Source of the DNA: Sabethes cyaneus | Lineage: Eukaryota; Arthropoda; Insecta; Diptera; Culicidae | Direction of reading: 5' to 3' | Length of the DNA stretch: 64,000 nt | Assembly (NCBI RefSeq): GCF_943734655.1 | Contig: NC_071354.1 | Coordinates: forward strand, 47,794,044-47,858,043 | Part shown: positions 33,960 through 44,819 of the stretch, one piece after another | Layout: the number at the start of each line of letters is the position of its first letter | Numbering within the stretch: the first letter of the stretch is position 1 | Notes under the pieces: model-generated | What the model was told of the DNA's origin: nothing | What the model saw: the letters and a program-made list of their open reading frames with translations, nothing else | The model's database searches: none | Made by a program: the position numbers and the translations under genes

Positions 33960-34110
33960 CAGAATGGGACAAGGCGTAAAGGGAAACCAAGCCTGTAATT
34001 GGAACCAATTACAACCGGATTCGAACCCAACTTCTCCCCCAGATCATGTGAATCGTAGATATTGGGGAATCTTTGGACTACATCGAACTGGATAAAAGGG
34101 AAACTCTTCA
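33960..34110 (-). mobile_element. tRNA-related SINE-like fragment
   Basis: On the minus strand GGGTTCGAATCCGG (about 34033-34020) is a good tRNA B box, next to a small palindrome TAATTGGAACCAATTA (33997-34012). The arrangement of B box plus palindrome is like the core at 9870-9960 and the site near 11368. No complete tRNA fold is seen. It lies between OBP genes 2 and 3. Confidence 0.45.
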
Positions 34111-34581
34111 ACTCCCTTATCGAGCGTTCCAAGCGTGTAAAAAGACATGTCAATACAATAAAGCTTCTTAACTGTAAAAGATTCTCATACTCACAGAGTT
34201 CAATTGGATTCCGAAAGAGTGTTGTTGAGGTGATTGTCGTTCGAAAAAAGAAAGTAAAAAACGGAACGATTGCCTACCCCAACACAAGCTGACGAACTAA
34301 ATAAAAATTTGACCGGCGCATGCGAGAATCTCATAATTTCTCTCGAATCTCGAAGGATCCCTTTCCTGTAAAATAATGCAACACTAATAGGTACAGAGAT
34401 AACTTCTACAAGTCTTGCTATTTGTTTATATTGGCCCTTTATTTCATTCATAAACCACCAATCAAATGGAAGCCTTTATCAGTGACAAGGTCAAAACGAT
34501 GACCTCCACCTCCGTTCGAAGCACTAACAGGCGGACGATCTCGGTTGCAACGATCAGTCGTCCTATGGGAATCGCATCGAG

Positions 34582-35087
34582 ATGAAGTTCACCGTAGCTG
34601 CTGCTCCGTTGCTGCTGCTGGTCATCGGCCTGGTAAGTTGGTAATTCAATAACCAAAAACCATTCTCTAACTAACTAACTCTAATTAATTCCATCAGACC
34701 CTTTGCAGCGGTGCCGTACACTCAGATGATGAAATGAGAAAATTCACAAAAACTTGCGGTAAAGTCCTGCAAACTTCACCGGAAACCTTTCAGAAACTGA
34801 AGGACAAAGACTACGGCGAGGATAAGGATTTGTACTGTCTGGTTCGTTGCATCGGGATCATGACTCGGTTCTATGACGATGAAACGGGACCGAACTGGGA
34901 GCTGGTAGAACAACACCTGGACGGTAAGCCCGGGTTTGCCGAATATCGCGAGGCCATGCAACAGTGTATCGCTGCGTTGGATCCCACCGCCTACGGGGAG
35001 GACTATTGCAAGAAGTCTTTCCTGTACTTCCAGTGCTCGATGCAGGCTTACAAGGAGCACATTCAGGGCAAGAAAACTGCGGAATAA
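34582..35087 (+). CDS. odorant-binding protein 3 (classic OBP)
   Basis: Exons 34582-34632 and 34698-35087, 65-bp phase-0 intron; product 146 residues. The signal peptide MKFTVAAAPLLLLVIGLTLC spans the splice. Six canonical cysteines at residues 37, 64, 68, 107, 121 and 130 give spacings 26, 3, 38, 13 and 8; C20 falls in the signal peptide. FYDDETGPNWELV after C3 and GKPGF before C4 resemble Obp99/Obp44a-like proteins. The intron lies after codon 17 as in gene 1, which supports common descent. It stands ~1 kb downstream of gene 2, with SINE-like sequence between. No strong TATA or AATAAA was identified at fitting distances. Secreted carrier, ligand unknown. Confidence 0.9.
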
Positions 35088-35099
35088 GTGAAATTACTA

Positions 35100-35850
35100 A
35101 CGCGCAAGAGCGCATAATTGGCAGTGTTTAGCATAGGCACAGCAGAAATATATTGTCACAATAATCTATCTTACGTGGCTTTTCTGTTGAATAGAATAGG
35201 TAAATAGTTCGAGCTGGTAATGAATTCAATAATCTATCACTAACATAAACATTAACACTAAATCTAAAATATATACATTATCTCTATAACTCAATCATTG
35301 TCGTTTGTGAATCGAATTACTCACACCCTTTTCCTTGCTGATCGAAAACGGAAATATGAGGGTAATATAAAAGTAATTCAACCTACTGTGCAATACTTGC
35401 TGCACTTGAAAAAGTTGCCATTACTTTCCCTGGACTCCTGCGTAGTTAATTTACAAGCGAAATGCAGAATGTCGAGAATGTTCATTTCCACAAAAAAAGA
35501 ATAGGAAAAAATTAAATGTCTAGATCCGCTTGGGATGGATGAGAAGTTGACGAAAAGGAGACGGACAATATTTATGTAGCTTTTATCAATACGGTTTGCT
35601 GTTTGGTTTTAATAATCCTCAAATGGGTTTCAGAACGACTAATCCTAGATTGTAATTTTCAACACTGACAACTATCTGCCATTCCCGCTCTTAAAAAACT
35701 CGATAGTAGCCTAACCTCGTGTTTTTATCTGAAACTTGTAATTAATATTTTATAACGGTAGTTTTTTACAATCTACGGAGTGAACGGAAGAAGAAAGTTA
35801 CAAGCATGTTGATAGGATCCAAACAAAATGGGATCAGGTGAATTCTATGT
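35100..35850. other. no gene seen
   Basis: Intergenic. CCTAACCTCGTGTTTTTA near 35712 is a fragment of the foldback family seen at 9645-10300. Confidence 0.4.
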
Positions 35851-35857
35851 TTTTAAG

Positions 35858-36080
35858 ATGAGCGCTCCGTAGCCGCAAGGCTACCGAGTCTGTTATGACA
35901 AGCGAGTGGTCGTGGGTTCGAATCTTAGTAGAATCAGGCCATTCGATGTCAGGTGACTTTAGCATGGGTTTATTACCCTTTCTTCTATAAGGGTAGAAAA
36001 CTGAGAAAGACAAACACTGTCAGCAGTTCAGTAGTGATGTCCATGGGCTGACAGCTAAAAGAATACTACAAGGGGTAAAA
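35858..36080 (+). mobile_element. tRNA-derived SINE (second family)
   Basis: GCTCCGTAGCCGCAAGGCTA leads a tRNA-like 5' region with a B box GTGGGTTCGAATCTTAG (35910-35926) and a non-tRNA body with GGGTTTATTACCC. It differs in body sequence from the SINE at 12041 and 41291. Ends and target duplication are not clear. Confidence 0.6.
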
Positions 36081-36406
36081 CTGAATGCGCTGAATGCGTT
36101 TCATATTCGTCTTCATACAGGGCTGTCAATTTTTTCGAGCCATACTGGCCTTAGTCTTATTCAGAATGAAGGCACTTTCTGAACAACGCAACAATCACAT
36201 GTCGGAATTTTTACTCCCAACCCACTTGACGTCACAAAAGTATACCAATATTTACCAACATTCAGAATTAAACGTGACCGCTGTTTATTTACTGATTAGT
36301 GAAAAAGCGCTACATCACGTCAACAAGGTTCAGTTTTATCGTAGGGACTTACAGTTGTAAAACCATAATAAAGCTGTTTATTAAGCGAGTTTATTGCGGT
36401 TGCCTA

Positions 36407-37544
36407 CCCAAGTAACAATTCCAAGTTTTATTACGTTCGTGTAGTGATTTTCATGACCAATTTCATAAAACCGCTAATAAAACTATGAGCTCCACCAGAA
36501 CTTACTGATGACCGCTATAAAACTGCTTTCTGACCAATTGGCCCTCTCCTCAGAATGTTTTCATAACCGCTATAAGAATCAGGTTATAAACTCAAGTAGT
36601 CGTATCACGCTCTACTGAAAGAAGCAATAAAACCGGTTAAGCTTTCGCTACTTGACAGCCATCGCCATAATTTAAGAAATCTTTTCGCTTTTCTAGCAAA
36701 AACTAAATAAGTTGTCAACTTGGAAACATATCCGCAATCAGAAAAGTTTAAATTTTACTGACAGATCATTCTGAACGATTTGGTTTATAGCGACCAAAAT
36801 AAAATATCCCAAAGAATATTTATTAAATTTTAAGCAATTTCTTTGGTTTGCAGCATGTGCGCATTTAATTTCATCGTGCATTTTGATATGATAGGTCGAT
36901 ATAATTAGCGCGCCACTAAAATTTTGCAATTTTCAAAAACTGGTTCTTTTAATAAATTGAAAATATTCAGTTAGTCATTCTCAATTTCTAGCAAAATCAT
37001 TTTAGCTGCTTCATCTGACAGGAAAACCGATTGATAATAACTTTCATTCTGCAAAACACTTTGCTTTGATGAACTGTTGTTTGCGAGCTAAAACAAAATA
37101 CTACAATATGGCTTCGCATAAAAAAATGATTTTGGTGTTGAACTTTGGTATTCTTCATAATAGCAGTAAAAAAACTATTCGGTTAGGGTTTAACGGTTTC
37201 CACAGCCTAATAAAACGAACAGATTTATTGCGGTTTGACAAGTAACCGCGATAAGATCAATTTTGATTGGTGTGCCACTTTGTATTGCCAGGCCACACTT
37301 ATGGTAAGTTTATAAGAGACGTGGTGCAGCCAACAAGTTTTAACGTAATATTATAAGCAACCACAATAAATTTTCTTTATTAGCAGTTTTATTATGGTTT
37401 TATAGCCAGCTACGAGTGTGTTTGGACTCGTATCCTCTTTGTATTGCGCAATACCACAATAAACCAAGAGGTAATGATTAATACCGCAATAAAACATTTA
37501 TAAAATTCAAGTAAAACCAAGTGGCTTTAGAATTGTTACTTGGG
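36407..37544 (+). mobile_element. family A MITE, best-preserved copy, 1138 bp
   Basis: Terminal inverted repeats CCCAAGTAACAATT (36407-36420) and AATTGTTACTTGGG (37531-37544). The interior has many ACCGCTATAAAAC and ACCACAATAAA phrases and codes for nothing. Other copies in the window: 28146-30500 (plus), 37560-40767 (minus), and the small relative at 2985-3094. No firm target duplication. Confidence 0.85.
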
Positions 37545-37944
37545 ATATTACCATGGTAAAATAGGTTGGTTGTGCCACATCTTTTATTAAACTACTCTAC
37601 AGGAAAGCGTAATGATATAATGGTGTAACACTACAAAACTGATCTATTTGTGGTTGCTTGTGCAGCCGCAGTAAATATGTTAGTTTTATAGTGTTTACAG
37701 TAACACCGTGACCAAAGAGATTTATTCTTGCCATTTTGAAGAATACTAGGGTTCGTTCATCATCATCATCATCATTTTGCTAGAAATTTAGATTGACTAA
37801 TTGAATACATTAATTTCATTCAAACAACTGGTTTCGAACAATTGTAAAATTTTGATTTTAGCCACCAATCACTCCGATATGCACGATAAAATTTAATGCG
37901 CATATGCTACACAACTAAGGAAACTGCTGAACATTTATTATTTA

Positions 37945-40179
37945 CTAGCTGACCCGACAAACTTCGTATTGCCACAAATTAACCTGTGTTGTACATAAAT
38001 CATGAATCTCGGATGATCTTTGTCACAATCTCGAGTTTTGCAAGCCCCCCAGTGGGCGGCACTTCCGACGGCGGGTCACCGGCAACACTCGCGACCGTCT
38101 CGTCCTGAATGATCTAGTGTTACTATAGATAGTTTTTGTGGTCTTGTATTGACTAATGTTTTATGGAAGAGTCTCGAATTTCTCGAGTTCGATTAGTTTT
38201 TGAGTTTCGCAAAAATTTCTGTTTTATTTGTATGAGAGTCCATATCCCCCTACCACAGGGGTGAGAGGTCTCTAACTATCGTAAAATAAATTCAAGACTC
38301 CAAAATCTCCCACATGCCAAATTTGGTTCCATTTGCTTGATTAGTTCTCAAGTTATAAGGAAATTTGAATTTCATTTGTATGGGAGCTCCCCTCTTAAAA
38401 GGGGAAGGGGTCGTAATTCACCATAGAAAAAATTTCTGCCATGTAAAACTCCCACATGCCAAATTTGGTTCCATTTGATTGATTGGTTCTCGAGATAAGA
38501 GGAAATTTGCATTTCATTTGTATGGCAGCCCACCCTCTTAAAGGGGAGATGGGCCATAACTCGCTTTTTAAAGAAGAGAGGGGTCTCAATTCACCATAGA
38601 AAAAAATCTTGCGTCCAAAACCACTTACATGTCAAATTTGGTTCCATTTGCTTGATTCGTTCTCGAGTTATGAGGAAATTTGTTTTTCATTTGTATAGGA
38701 GCCCCGCCTCCGAAAGTGGGGAGGGGTCCCAATTCATCATAGAAAAAAATTTTGTCTCCAAAAACACCCACGTGTCAAATTTGGTTCCAGTTGCTTGATT
38801 AGTTCTCGAGTTATGAGGAAATTTGTATTTCGTTTGTATAGGAGCCCTCCCTCTTATAGTGGGGAGGGGTTCTAATTCACCATAGAAAATATTCATGCCC
38901 TAGAAAACTTTCACATGCCAAATATGGTTCCATTTGCTTGATTAATTCTCGAGTTATGAGGAAATTTGCATTTTATTTGTATAGGAGCCCCCCTTCCTAA
39001 AGTGGGGAGGGGTCCCAATTCATCATAGAAAAAAATTTTGTCTCCAAAAAAACCCACGTGCCAAATTTAGTTTCATTTGCTTGATTAGTTCTCGAGTTAT
39101 GAGGTAATTTGTATTTCGTTTGTATAGGAGCCCCCCCTTTTAAAGTGGGGAAAGGTCCTTATTCACCATAGAAAATATTCTTGCCCTCGAAAACTTTCAC
39201 ATGCCAAATTTTGTTCCATTTGCTTGATTAGTTCTTCAGTTATGAGGAAATTTGTATCTCATGTGTATAGGATCCCCCCCTCCTAAAGTGAGGAGGGGTC
39301 CCAGTTCATCATAGAAAAAGTTTTTGTCTCCAAAAACACCCACGTGCCAAATTTGGTTCCATTTGCATGATTAGTTTTTGAGTTATGAGGAAATTTGTAT
39401 TTCGTTTGTATAGGAGCCCCCCCTCTTAAAGTTGGGAGGGGTCCCAATTCACCATATAAAATATTCATGCCCTAGAAAACTCTCACATGCCAAATATGGT
39501 TCCATTTGCTTGATTAATTCTCGAGTTATGAGGAAATTTGCATTTCATTTGTATAGGAGCCCCCCTTCCTAAAGTGGGGAGGGGTCCCAATTCATCATAG
39601 AAAAAATTTTTGTCTCCAAAAACACCCACGTGCCAAATTTGGTTCCATTTGCTTAATTACTTTTCGAGTTATGAGGAAAATTGTGTTTCTTTGGTACAGG
39701 AGCCCCCCCTCTTAAAGTGGGGAGGGGTCCTAATTTACTATAGAAAATATTCTTGCTCTCGAAAACCTTCACATGCCAAATTTGGGTACAGTTGCTTGAT
39801 TAGTTCTCGAGTTATGAGGAAATTTGTTTGGAAGCCCCCCCTTTTAAAGAGGAGAGGAGTTATAATTCCCCTTATAAAGAGGGGAGGGGTCTCAATTTAC
39901 CATAGAATAACTTCTTGTCACCGAAGACACCCACATGCCAAATTTTGTGCTATTTGCTTGATTAGTTGTCGAGTTATGCAGAAATTTGTGTTTCATTTGT
40001 ATGGGAGCCCCCCCTCTTAGTGGGGGGAGGGGTTTCTAACCATCACTAAAACCTTTCCTGGCCCCAAAAAACCTCTACATGCATATTTTCATGCCGATTG
40101 GTTCAGTAGTTTTCGATTCTATAAGGAACATACGGACAGACAGACAGACAGACAGAAATCCTTCTTTATAGGTATAGAT
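37945..40179 (+). mobile_element. family R element, complete copy, 2.2 kb
   Basis: Starts CTAGCTGACCCGACAAACTT, passes a conserved ~350-bp head with GTGGGCGGCACTTCCGACGG, then about twelve diverged tandem modules of ~142 bp (range about 140-175), and ends with a GACA run (40133-40156) and CTTTATAGGTATAGAT. TTTA flanks both sides (37941-37944, 40180-40183), a possible 4-bp target duplication. Each module has CCAAATTTGGTTCCATTTGC, an AGTTCTCGAGTTATGAGG box, and a C-run/G-run pair able to form a hairpin (CCCCCCTC...GAGGGG). Open frames up to 136 residues run through the modules on both strands but are translated repeat. It is a non-autonomous element of undetermined class. Confidence 0.85.
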
Positions 40180-40484
40180 TTTATCGGATATTTTATACCA
40201 AATCGATCAGGACGATCTGACAGTAAAACTTCAATTTTCTGCTCACGGATATAGGGGAGACTGCTGCAGGTTGAGACCAACTTTGTTTTCGGTCCATAAA
40301 ACGTAACCAGAATGTTTCAATTATGCGTGTTATACGCCATTGGAAAAGTATTTCTATTGTTTATATAGAAAAAATCGCAAAATATTTAAGTTTAGAAAAA
40401 TAAAGAAATTACGGTCATTTCCGTGAAGGTCCTAAAAATACGCGAAAGCCCAGCTGAGCCTATAACCTGATACTTAAAAAAAGC

Positions 40485-40600
40485 AAAGCAGTGGGTATAA
40501 ACGTCCTGTTGAGAACTTGACCCTTCTTTATCGACAGACTTCGCAGCCGACTATTAGAGTACAGGACAACTACGGGGCTAGTGCAACCTGGTTCTTAAAG
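40485..40600 (-). mobile_element. SINE 3' fragment, minus strand
   Basis: Reverse complement reads GCCCCGTAGTTGTCCTGTAC, then CGAAGTCTGTCGATAAAG and GGGTCAAG, the 3' half of the SINE at 41291-41494. The tRNA-like head is absent. Confidence 0.7.
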
Positions 40601-41189
40601 AGGTTATAAAAACCTTTTAAAGAGTGGGACAATTGGTCGGAAGGCAGTTTTATTCACGATCATCAGAAGGTTTTAGTGGAGCTCATAGTTATATTAGTAG
40701 TTTTAAGAAATTTTAAGGTCATGAAAACCACTAGAGGAACGTAATATGACTTAAATTGCTGCTTGGGCGGAGAATATGAAATGATTGGTTTGATGAGAAA
40801 TACCATCAAGTGAAGGAGAAAAAATCACTAGATTTGTGTTCCAGACACGACCGGTTAGCGTAAACTACGTAGAACTACGTTAGGTGGTTAGGTTGTTATA
40901 TTGCTACACATTCCAAACATTATGTTTATTCTTATGAATGCTAGGTTCTTATGGTAGGTGAGTTATTTTGTGATGTTCTGCGAATATTTTGCCATTACCA
41001 ACAGTAGAGCTTTCATCTATTTCTTTCTAATTCTTGAGATAAGCAGAACGGATCTTTTGTGTGAGCCGCTCACAACCGTTCGTTTTCTGCCGCGAGCCGA
41101 TTCAAATGAACGACACGCACGGTTCACTGTTCACTTGTTCGCCAATTTGGCAGTTCGGCCAATTCTGATTCGTTGAACGTGTCGCTGTC

Positions 41190-41700
41190 ACGTGTCGAGT
41201 AGTCGAATCGAGTGGTCCAGTCACGCAATCGAATCGAACAGTTCAGTCGACCAGTCGAATCGAGCAATCAAATCAAGCAGTCTTGTCGAGCCGCTTAGTT
41301 GGTTTCGAGGTACGATGCTGGCCTACCAAGTCAGTCGTCGGGTGTTCGAATCTCGGCTAGGTGGTGCTGCTAGATAGTCAGTAGGATTTTTGTACTATCC
41401 CCGTAACTGTCCTGTACTCTAATAGCCGCCTGCGAAGTCTGTCCATAAAGAAGGGTCAAGCCTTGGAAATGCCGTTTAATCCTACGGTTTTGCTTTGTCG
41501 AGCAATCCAGACGAGTAGTCCAGTCAAGCTGCCAGTAGAGTCAAGCGGTCCAGTCGAGCAGCCTAGTCGAGCAGTCGGATCGAGTAGTCCAGTCGAGCAG
41601 TTAAGTAGAGTAATCGAACTGAGCAATCAAATCAAGCAGGCTAGTCGACCAGCCGAATCGAGCAGTTGAGTCGAGCAATCAATGTGCCAGTGGAGCTATC
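41190..41700 (+). repeat. AGTCGAGCAGTCCAGTCGAGC-like minisatellite, split by a SINE
   Basis: Units of about 11-16 bp around GTCGAGCAGTC or ATCGAGCAGTC run from about 41190 to 41290 and again from 41503 to about 41690. A SINE sits in between. The open frames (SSPVEQPSRAV...) are translated repeat, not a gene. Confidence 0.8.
41291..41494 (+). mobile_element. tRNA-derived SINE, full length, 204 bp
   Basis: Begins CCGCTTAGTTGGTTTCGAGG, B-box-like GTGTTCGAATCTCGGC at about 41342, body with GTCCTGTACTCTAATAGCC and GAAGTCTGTCC. It is flanked by a perfect 8-bp duplication TTGTCGAG (41283-41290 and 41495-41502) derived from the minisatellite it entered. It defines the family also present at 12041-12256, 40485-40600 (minus) and in decayed form at 57335-57470. 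Confidence 0.9.
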
Positions 41701-42082
41701 AACCTGCCCAACAGTGACTGAGAATAGAACCCGTGAGCCCGTGCTGTAGGAGCGAGCTGCATCCTGTCAGCGGGCTGCTTTTGGTTCCCGACAATCCTCT
41801 TCGCAAGCAGCAAACTTTGGTCACTTCTGGTTGCCACAACCTATTTATGACTAAAACCAGTCGTTAATCGGTTACCACAACTAGTTTATAACAACTGTGC
41901 TAGTAGGGTTATGACGTCCTGACGTCCTCGTTTAGTTACAGACGAAACAAGACGACCATGTATAAAATTCTAAGAAAACATAATACAGAACTAGCTTTCA
42001 AACCAATAGATAAGATCAAGCATTGTGTAGGCTAAAAAATCCTGATCTCACCAAAAAAACAGGAAAATCTACTGTACTCTAT

Positions 42083-42330
42083 GGTATATGGTACAGACGA
42101 TGCTAAAGTGTACGTTGGATAATCGGGAAGACGGTTGGAGACGAGAGTAGCCGAACATAAGTATGATGCAAAGAAAAAGGAAATGAAAATCCGGACTGGC
42201 AAAGCACACGATCCAGCGCGGGCAAATCTTCGACTTTGATAACACACGCATTCTAGAATGAGCCGAGAACCACATGACGAAATTTAAGCCCGATTACCAC
42301 TGGTGGGGTCCAAGCACAGATCGAAGAGGA
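42083..42330 (+). pseudogene. Penelope-like GIY-YIG endonuclease fragment
   Basis: The reading MVYGTDDAKVYVG, then after a stop SGRRLETRVAEHKY, and finally ARANLRL with DNTRILE and AENHMTKFKPDYH in a shifted frame, follow the GIY-YIG pattern (VYxG-xTGR-L-xRxxEH ... ILExAxN) of Penelope-like retroelements. The tyrosine pair and the arginine/EH residues are visible; stop codons show it is inactive. No Penelope RT was recognised next to it. Confidence 0.75.
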
Positions 42331-42447
42331 AAGTCGGACTGAACAGTTCGACGGTCGAGTACCGAATGAGCAACGAAAATAATTTGGCATTTCTTTTTAT
42401 AACATTTCAGTAGCCTTTCATTTTGGATATGTAACTATGATATTTGC

Positions 42448-42660
42448 AATTTTTCCTCTCAGTAAAGTAGAAAACAACTCCTCCCATTGCTTAGCCAGAA
42501 AGCGGGTGATAAAGCGGAGCGAAAGCCGGCAATTTATTTTTAAAGTTTTTGAAATTGGCTTCAAAAATCGGAGTGCAAAAAATAATCTGTGGGATATAAC
42601 TCGATTTTTTTAAATCAATTGTCTATGGACTCTACAGCCTAAAGAACTAGAAAAATGACT
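42448..42660 (-). repeat. dispersed repeat fragments shared with 20470-20560 and 53500-53620
   Basis: 42448-42520 is the reverse complement of the GGGGAGTTGTTTTCTACTTT stretch near 20520. 42535-42650 is the reverse complement of sequence around 53510-53620 (AATTGGCTTCAAAAATCGG here, GATTTTTCAAGCCAATTTCC there). Both look like remnants of unclassified elements. Confidence 0.6.
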
Positions 42661-42834
42661 CCATACACTCATGTTAACGCGTCTAACACCGGACACAAAT
42701 AGAAATTCAAACAATAGAGTTCTTTCACGTTTAAACTTTAGGTAAAAATGCGTTAGTTTTGCTCGATTGAAAAATTCTCTTTCCGTTCAGTGGCCCAACA
42801 CTGGAAGGACAAAAACTTGATAAAATATATATGA

Positions 42835-44085
42835 TAGCCTTATTAACTAATGTTTTATGGAAGAGTCTAAAATTTCTTGAGTTCAATTAGTTTTTGAGTT
42901 ACGCAAAAATACAGTAATGTTCCGATTTTGTCTACCCCCGATTTTATCAGCTTTTTATCCCGATTTTGTCAGCCTAAAAATTTTGTGTAACTGTTGTGGT
43001 TTTAAACTTGATTTATAAAACTTTTCAGCCTACTTGAAACTATTCTGATTCTCTGGGGAGAGTTTTTGAATAAAATGATGCCTCTTGCGAGTAATTTGGG
43101 ATTAACATTAGGGTATTTTTACAGTAAAAGTTCTACAGTTCCAAGACAAGCAAAGATAGAGGTATACTATATTCAGCAATGTTGTATATTTTGACTATTT
43201 GTACAACTTTTTAAAACAGGAAAAATTCATACAACAACTACAAAAACAGCTATAATTGAAAAACTGATTTTAACGATTTTTCATTTATGAGAAATAGGAT
43301 TTTTCAATCTTTGCTAATAATATACTGTAAAACTTTGCAGAACACATCAATGTGTTATATTGAAACTGAAGAAAAATAAATTTTTCATTACACTTTTAGG
43401 GGGATTAATCAAAATTTGAATTCCGCTGGACGATAGAAATTTTAATTTTAAGAAACTCTTCCAAAGGTTCCATAAACCTAAAACCAAGTTTTCGCGCTCA
43501 AAGCTAATGCGCACCAAAAGAGGTTCTGGACCAGTGTGCTGTGCCCGGTTCATAGAGCTTTCGGTTGACCAATTGAGGGTTTAAATTTAATTTTTAGTAA
43601 AAGTCTTCGATTACAAGGTCTTAAGTCTTGAATTTTGAAAAAAAATAACAAATATGTTACCCGATTTTGTCAGTTTGCCCATTTTGTCAGCCCAAAATTC
43701 AACATGGGGCTGACAAAATCGGAACATTACCGTATCTGTTTTATTTGTATGAGAGTCCTTATCCCATTACCACAGGGTTGAGAGGTCTCAAACCATCATG
43801 AAATAAATTCATGCCTCTAAGATCCCCCACATGCCAAATTTGGTTGCATTTGCTTGATTAGTTCTCGAGTTATGAGGAAATTTGTATTTCATTTGTATGG
43901 GAGCCCCTCCCCCCCCCTTCTTAGTGATAGGAGGGGTCTCCAACTATTACAAGAACCTCCTCTGGCCCCAAAAACCCCGGCATGCAAATTTTCACGCCGA
44001 TCGGTTCAGTAGTTTTCGATTCTATTAGGAACTTACCGACAGACAGTCAGACAGACAGACAAACAGAAATCCAATTGGAATAGGC
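42835..44085 (+). mobile_element. family R copy, internally deleted, split by a TA-MITE
   Basis: Head fragment ACTAATGTTTTATGGAAGAG (42848) to 42911 and tail 43733-44085 with one or two modules and the final CAGACAGACAG run. The MITE at 42912-43732 separates them. The first ~250 bp of the head and most modules are missing. Confidence 0.8.
42912..43732. mobile_element. 821-bp TA-target MITE
   Basis: Inverted ends CAGTAATGTTCCGATTTTGT and, on the right, ACAAAATCGGAACATTACCG, with TA on both sides (42910-42911, 43733-43734). Inner relatives of the end (GATTTTGTCAGC) repeat several times near each terminus. The family R text resumes directly after it (TCTGTTTTATTTGTATGAGA). No transposase; type resembles Tc1/mariner/pogo-derived MITEs. 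Confidence 0.9.
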
Positions 44086-44327
44086 AAAACGATTAATTCA
44101 TCACCAATTAAAATATTGAAGGGAACCATTTTATTTCCTCGCTCAAAGAAGGGATCGGGAAGGGGGTTCTCCCAAACCAATTCTTTCCTAAATACATGAT
44201 AAAATATGCTAATCTTTCTCAATACTGACAATTAGACGACGCGTGACACCTTTTTGCGAGTGTCCATCTTTCCCATATGAAGTGTCCGTCCGTCTTTTCC
44301 ACCCTTGCGCGGAAACTCGGATTTATC

Positions 44328-44690
44328 CTAAAAACATTGATTGGCGTTGGTTTCCATTCCGTTCATACTGAACCATTCCACAAGCGTATTGATGTCTCTT
44401 TCAAGTGCCCAACAGTCAGTCAACGTCGTAACCTTCCCGTAGAATTTGAGATCATCGTATAGTGATTTTGACGATTTCATTTTCGCACATATATCGTTGA
44501 TGAACAAAACGAAAAGCAAAAGCCCTAAAGCGCTGCCTTGGGGTACGCCAGACAAAATAGGGAAAGGAGGAGAATAAACTCCGCCAACTTTTACTGATGC
44601 GTCGCGCTGCTTGAGACAAGACTGCATCCATTGAGGCAGCCATTTTGGAAGCCCTGCTCGTTTGAACTTTTCAACCGCTAAAATGTGTGG
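44328..44690 (-). pseudogene. LINE reverse transcriptase fragment (Jockey type)
   Basis: Reverse-strand reading contains LSGVPQGSALGLLLFVLFIN (RT block B), then SLYDDLKFYG where the YADD catalytic motif has lost its alanine, and LERDINTLVEWFSMNGMETN. One module of ~120 residues is open, so it is younger than most fragments here, but it is truncated at both ends. Confidence 0.8.
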
Positions 44691-44819
44691 TACCTTGGTT
44701 TTGGCGAAATCAACGTTCTCTTATTGACAAGAGTTTTTTCATGAAGCCGTGTTGGTTTGCAGAAATTATGGATTGGACAGATTAGTACAATATTTATTAG
44801 ACCAGTAGTTCTTTATGGA

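Larger units (their letters stand above)
37560..40767 (-). mobile_element. family A copy, inverted, hosting a family R element
   Basis: Reverse-strand landmarks: the head with GTGGTTTTCATGACC is at about 40715-40730, TTTACTGTCAGATCGTCCTG near 40215, CATATGCGCATTAAATTTTATC near 37890, and the tail towards 37650. It is split by family R at 37945-40179 and by other material at about 40253-40610. Joining the outer parts restores collinearity with 29080-29220. A (CAT)n microsatellite is at 37757-37775. Confidence 0.75.

Noticed and set aside
36506..36530. Second CTGATGA as hammerhead candidate
   Set aside because: No stem II and no GAAA at a fitting distance.
38372..39468. Several minus-strand frames (FYGELEPLPT...-like)
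   Set aside because: Also translated family R modules; identical text reappears at 59469-59654.
39610..40020. 136-residue open frame repeated at 60082-60492
   Set aside because: It runs through the ~142-bp modules of family R, repeats the same phrases several times and exists only because a module frame is open. No protein motif.
41463..41669. Frame with SSPVEQ repeats
   Set aside because: Translation of the GTCGAGCAGTC minisatellite.
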